Source of the DNA: Tetracladium setigerum
Lineage: Eukaryota > Ascomycota > Leotiomycetes > Helotiales
Length of the DNA: 64,000 nt
NCBI GenBank assembly: GCA_031472005.1
Contig: PZJY01000004.1
Span: forward strand, 1,338,556 to 1,402,555
Reading direction: 5' to 3'
The notes below the pieces were generated by a model. That model made no database searches. It saw nothing but the letters and a program-made list of their open reading frames with translations, and was not told the origin of the DNA. Of the stretch, positions 59,701 to 64,000 are shown piece by piece. Numbering within the stretch: position 1 is the stretch's first letter; each line of letters starts with the position of its first letter. Made by a program: the position numbers and the translations under genes.

Positions 59701-62700
59701 CTAACTGCCACTTTTGGTTTATGCTCCATACCAGATACCATTTGCACCACTTTGCAATCGTATTCGTGTCTGTAAATATCCTGATAAGTGTTTTTCCAAT
59801 AGACGTCTTCAACTTTGGATCTGTAAGTGACAAATCAATCTTGGAGAGATGGTGAGCAAAGTAGTTCGCAGCATAGGTCATTACTAAAAAAACGAATAAG
59901 GTCAGCAGATGGGCCAATTGAGAACTTCCAGAACAGTAGTTTTTGAAAAGGGAATTCATCTAAATGTCTCGAGATGGGTTTTCGTGATAACTCATCCCTG
60001 AAGACATTTTTTTTGGAAGGAACTTCAATACATCCTATTGCACTTACTTGGATCGTGTTTTGGATCATCGCTACAAATCGCCTCCAAGCAGTCCGACAAA
60101 AGTTCTATATGTGATTCTTCGTTGTCGAATTTAATGACAGTAGTAGTCATCGTCATCTTCAGAAAGTACTCGTCGAACTGAAACCTTCGGAACAGCTCTG
60201 GATCGCATACGGTTTTCAGAAAGTGTTTGACAATTCTCACTTCTGAATCATTGACGATGTCACGCTTCCTAGATTGAGAACGTAGATTCGCCTCCTGCTC
60301 TTCTTTGGTTTGCCGAAAATATTCCTCGATGGAAGTCGAAATCATTTTGACCTCGGAAAGACCTGATATCTTTTGTTCGGCATCAAGCGAAACCGAGAAA
60401 AACTTTGAATATCGTTCGCTGATTGACTCAGCGAGTGGCTGCAATGAGGAGTGATTCTCTCCGTTCGTCATCAACAAGATCGTTTCAAGTTCTGCTAGAG
60501 TCATGGGCCGAACGGCGGAGAGGACCCAAGCAAGAAGCTCATTCAAATCTACAATCTAGTTGCGTTGAGAGTCAGCAAATGCCCACTAGAATCGGCGAGC
60601 GAAGGATGAGAGAAACCACTCCTACACATTCAAAGAGGACAACTTTGGACGCTCATTCACTTACATCGCTTCGATCGAGCTTTTGGTTTAGTTCTTCGAT
60701 AGTCCTTGCGATGGTGTCCGACCTATTTTCGCCTTGAAAAGTTGCTAGAACTTCCAGCATTTCTGCGGGTCGGCGCTTTTCAGATAATTGTTTTAACAAA
60801 AGATTTATAGAAACGAAGTCTCCTTTCGCATTCTCTGTAAGCGCCTTGAAGATCTCATTTTTTCTAATTTTGTCTTCATCGGATGTACCACTAAGGATCT
60901 TGATGCTGTTGATTCCTAAACACATGTACATCCAGAATTAGCTTGTTTCATTCGAAGACCTGGAAAAGGTCAATAGCATGCCGAATTGGGCTTTTGGAAG
61001 TAAAGATTCCATGGATAAAAATAACAGAATGCAAAGACTGGAGACTTGCCATCAAGCACAAATTTTTCGATGTCATCATGGTTGCTCGTAGCAAGGTCTA
61101 TCTCTGATAGATTTGATTGTTGATGAAGATCATCAACAAATGATTTTCTACCCGAAATTAAAATCCTCAAGCAGAGGGAACCTGCGTCTTTATTATTCTG
61201 TGCCTGTCCCCTGCTGAGGATCTGGGTAAGTATATCGGAGAATAGTTTGACATGTGCTTCGTCCATGTTGTCGACCCCGTCGAGAATTACTTGAGAGACC
61301 AAAATTAGTATATCAGACCGTGAAAGTGAAGATTGCTAACACTTGATTGTGAAATTGAGATGTACGTACAGTAGAATGATGCGTCTGATTTGTAAGAACT
61401 GCAAAACAGAGTGGTCCACAGATCCGACCTGTCCGTAGCATCGATTTGGCTGTGAATGTAGTTCATTTCCTTGAGAAAGACAGCATCTGAATTCGCAATC
61501 TGCCAGGCGAGCGACTTGAGTGCAGTGACCAAAGATAAGGCGTCAGTTTGTGGTTCCGTAGATGTTGAGGCTCTAGCTTCTTTCTGGAAGTAGTAGAAGG
61601 CAACCGAAGTGCGGCTACTGGTGCCCTCCTCCTTCCCCACAGATGATCGCGTGCGAAGGTCTGAGATAATGTTCGAGACCAAGAAAGATTTCCCATATCC
61701 TTCACCTCCCAAAAGGCATAGCACATCGGTTGTACCCGGCTTTCGAACTGCCCATTGCAGGTATCGCGAATCCTTCTTGATCCATTCTCCCGTTCCGTCG
61801 ATCTTTCTGGACAACAAGTTATCTTGAATCGTCTTGTAGCCACTGGAAGGTTTCCCAAGTGCCTCTTCGACAGCCTTGAGTTGTCTCGCTACTGCGGTGC
61901 TAGCATCGCGTTTTTTGTGTGATTCGGCTAACTCTGTCAAGGTTGAGCTAATAGCCTGAGTGCTTTCCTTGTACTCTGTTCGAGTAGCCGTCATCTCAGC
62001 ATTTAGAGCCTCCACGCCAGCCTCGACCTAGATACGGGGTTAGTCATGAAGTATAGAGTGAAAGAAGACTCTTAAACGCAATTTAGGCAGAAAAGCAAGT
62101 TACTTTTTTAACGGCTTCGTGCGTTAGAGCACCACCAAGCGACTTCTCCTTTTCAACCAAATTGGCAAGCTCGTCAAGTTTCTCTTTGACTCCCATATCT
62201 TCGCTGAATGCAAAGACTTGCAGGTAAAGCACGATTTTATTCTTCTTCAAGTACTTGATGGACATGCCACAAATAGAAACAAAGCAAATGAGAAGCTCGT
62301 TGAGAACTTTTCTCAGCGAAACTGTGCAAAGTGAGAACGTCAGTAAGTATTTGTTCAGAGAGACTCCATAGAAATTGATCCCCCTATTACTTACTGTCTA
62401 CCTCAACCATTCTGAAGTAGATCTTAAATCGGATGAGAAAGTCGGTAATCTTTTCGAATAATTCTGTGATTCCTTCAAAGATATATCTGTATTTCGCGCC
62501 AGTTGAGATCAAAAAAGAAATGGCATTTCCTGCGATTTCAGCAGGGCCAAATACCTGAGAATCCAAAGTCAGTAAATTTGATAGCTTTTCATCTCATCCT
62601 AGAGTACCCCCACAATCGCACCCAGGAGATAGAAATGCCATAACATACCACAGAAGCCCCTTGCGCAGCAAGCATTCCTAAACTATCGATACAATCCAAA

Positions 62701-62909
62701 GTTTTACTCAGAATGTCCTTCGCGGCTCTGAACTTTTCGCTCTTCTTTGCATCATTCTCCAGCCTTGCTCCTATCTCATCCAATACCTGATCAGGGGTCT
62801 GTTTCGTCTTTGTGGTCAAGTCTGACGATGTCGTTTTCTGGAAGGCCACACAGGCTTCCTCCCACGCTTTCTGGAGATCATAGTCATCGTCGGCCATCAC
62901 CTTGGCCAT
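56795..62909 (-). CDS. Goodbye-NACHT STAND protein with TPR-like region and C-terminal Cys-rich (ZZ-like) domain
   Basis: A large NOD-like-receptor-type gene with more than ten exons. The ATG at 62909 opens MAKVMADDDYDLQKAWEEACVAF, the Goodbye-type N-terminal domain (to about residue 130), followed by helical segments. The NACHT part has LLGGEGYGKSFL (Walker A) and LILDGVDNMDEAH (Walker B). Then comes a winged-helix-like region with LAWVLSAVRPMTLAELE, and a long helical stretch (about 59950-57600) with TPR-like features such as YRDCGHTSEAIKLFKEAN. A Ser/Thr/Asp-rich linker precedes a Cys-rich end: CDGICG, YACLDCADILFNSYC and ICNKDHEMMYIP resemble a ZZ zinc finger. STAND proteins detect a ligand, oligomerise using nucleotide and trigger a response such as cell death. 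Ligand and effector unknown. Exon joins that I checked are in frame. Confidence 0.85.
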
Positions 62910-63418
62910 CTTGATCGCATAAAATGGAGCCTTAGAGCTCGTGAGAGAGGTGAACAAGGAAAGAAGAAAAGATTGTTCCAGCCCGTCTCGAAGGAGGAGG
63001 CTCTTGGTCGTATTAATAACTCAACTCGGCAAGGAGCTTGATTTGCGCGTGATTGGGTCCGCAGCGCCACCTCCATGCTCTTCACGAATCAGCGCCATGT
63101 CGTAAATGCACCTTCAGGGGGGTTACATTCCATTTCCGGGATTTAATCTTAGAATACAACCCTGAAAAGATCGGGGTCAAAACGAGAAATGGGGACAATT
63201 CCTTGGCAGAAAGGGGGAAATCATTGGTCGCGGTTGCTGTGCAGGCCGAGCGCTTACCGCTTATAGCCCCGGCTAAGGAAGGATGGGAGTATTCCACACC
63301 ATACTGTACATAAAACACGCCCACTAGCAATTTACTTTGACTTTAACAGGGTGTCTTAAATAGTTTCATAAAGGCTTGTTTCTCATACCTAGGTATTTGT
63401 AGATGATCCATCATTCAT
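62910..63418. other. Intergenic region
   Basis: Promoter side of the STAND gene and the 3' flank of the amidase. Short open frames at 63053-63330 on both strands have no features. Confidence 0.45.
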
Positions 63419-64000
63419 CTAAAAGGCTGTTCGTCCCGTTTTAACAGTCTGCAAAACCCCTTCATCAGCTAACCTCTCAATCAAATTCATCAACACAAAA
63501 TCACATCCCCTTTTAACGACCAAATTGATCGTAACAGGTACCATTTCCTCATGCATAGTAACGTTCGACCAATACGGCACCTGTCCAATCGGTACGGTGA
63601 AATCAGCACATCCAAACGCAGGACACAGTCCCGCCCTTCCAATTGTGTTATATGGTCCGTTGACAGCCAAGAAACTTGCGTTAGGAGAGTTATTCAAACT
63701 TTCTTCACGGTATGAGGGGAAACCTCCCGTACCAATGTCGTGAAGAAGGAGACTCTCTGAGCAGGATTCGTTGGTAGAGAATTGAATGTGCTTTTCGTAC
63801 CACTCGACGCTTTCGCGCTTGGTGTCCAGAGCGGAGTTGTATCGTTCTTGGGTGACGGTCAGATTATCTCCCCAGCCTCGGTTACGCCATTGGGGGTCTA
63901 CGGGTGGGTAGCGTCCATCATAACGACTTGCCCACTCTGTGACAAGTTGGTGGCCGTATCCATACCAGGTTGACCAAGTGCTGAACACACTGCTGCTTCG
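63419..64000 (-). CDS. Amidase-signature-family protein, C-terminal part (cut by window end)
   Basis: The frame is open to the window end, so the N-terminus with the Ser-cisSer-Lys triad is missing here. The visible C-terminal 190 residues read QLVTEWASRYDGRYPPVDP, RYNSALDTKRESVEWY, SLLLHDIGTGGFP and RAGLCPAFGCADFTVPIGQVPYW, with a tail that fits fungal amidases. They hydrolyse amide bonds; the substrate is unknown. No frameshift seen in this part. Confidence 0.75.
   Translation of the reverse strand, partial: RSSSVFSTWSTWYGYGHQLVTEWASRYDGRYPPVDPQWRNRGWGDNLTVTQERYNSALDTKRESVEWYEKHIQFSTNESCSESLLLHDIGTGGFPSYREESLNNSPNASFLAVNGPYNTIGRAGLCPAFGCADFTVPIGQVPYWSNVTMHEEMVPVTINLVVKRGCDFVLMNLIERLADEGVLQTVKTGRTAF

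Noticed and set aside
1..64000. tRNA, rRNA and CRISPR features
   Set aside because: Looked for B-box-like GGTTCGANTCC pairs and regular direct repeats. The only close match (near 34722) lies in the NB-ARC pseudogene and lacks a cloverleaf. No array seen.

Overview
The window looks like nuclear DNA of a filamentous ascomycete. Introns are 45-90 bases with GTATGT/GTAAGT donors and CTAAC/CTGAC branch sites. Characteristic fungal families are present: a Zn2Cys6 regulator, a 2EXR protein, a PHO-4 symporter, Goodbye-NACHT and SLATT proteins. The gene set suits a plant-associated Leotiomycete of the Botrytis/Sclerotinia kind. That placement is inference from family content only.

Layout. 1-5 kb: an alpha/beta-hydrolase-like gene and a histidine phosphatase, both on minus. 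5.5-11.2 kb: an HP1-type chromodomain protein (-), an NmrA-like reductase (+) and chaperonin subunit CCT5 (+). 12.3-15.5 kb: a 1031-residue CCCH/2EXR protein with six PPHLRF motifs (+). 16.2-18.5 kb: a Zn2Cys6 regulator (-) with upstream ORFs. 20.0-26.6 kb: secreted alpha-amylase with CBM21 (+), a second NmrA-like gene (+) and CBM1-PL3 pectate lyase (-). 29.2-32.5 kb: an intronless metzincin-like protease and an unrecognised gene (both -). 33.2-38.8 kb: gene-poor, with a decayed Tc1/mariner element and an NB-ARC pseudogene beside it. 38.8-43.1 kb: a PHO-4 phosphate symporter (+) tail to tail with a secreted acid phosphatase (-). 43.8-51.5 kb: a SLATT membrane protein (+), a flavin oxidoreductase (+) and an ankyrin protein with a STAND-type N-terminus (-). 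52-64 kb: a candidate solo LTR, a pseudokinase (+), an MFS permease (+), a large Goodbye-NACHT protein (-) and the C-terminus of an amidase (-, cut by the window end).

Two themes stand out. First, several conserved genes (histidine phosphatase, HP1, CCT5, SLATT, flavoprotein, probably acid phosphatase) are broken by single-base losses, always in a homopolymer. Adding one base at each place restores the family sequence, and four complete models then come out as exact codon multiples. This points to undercalled homopolymers in the assembly, not to gene death. Second, 34-63 kb is rich in fungal self/non-self-type genes (NB-ARC remnant, SLATT, ankyrin/STAND, Goodbye-NACHT), interleaved with mobile-element debris. 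Secreted amylase, pectate lyase and acid phosphatase suggest growth on plant matter.
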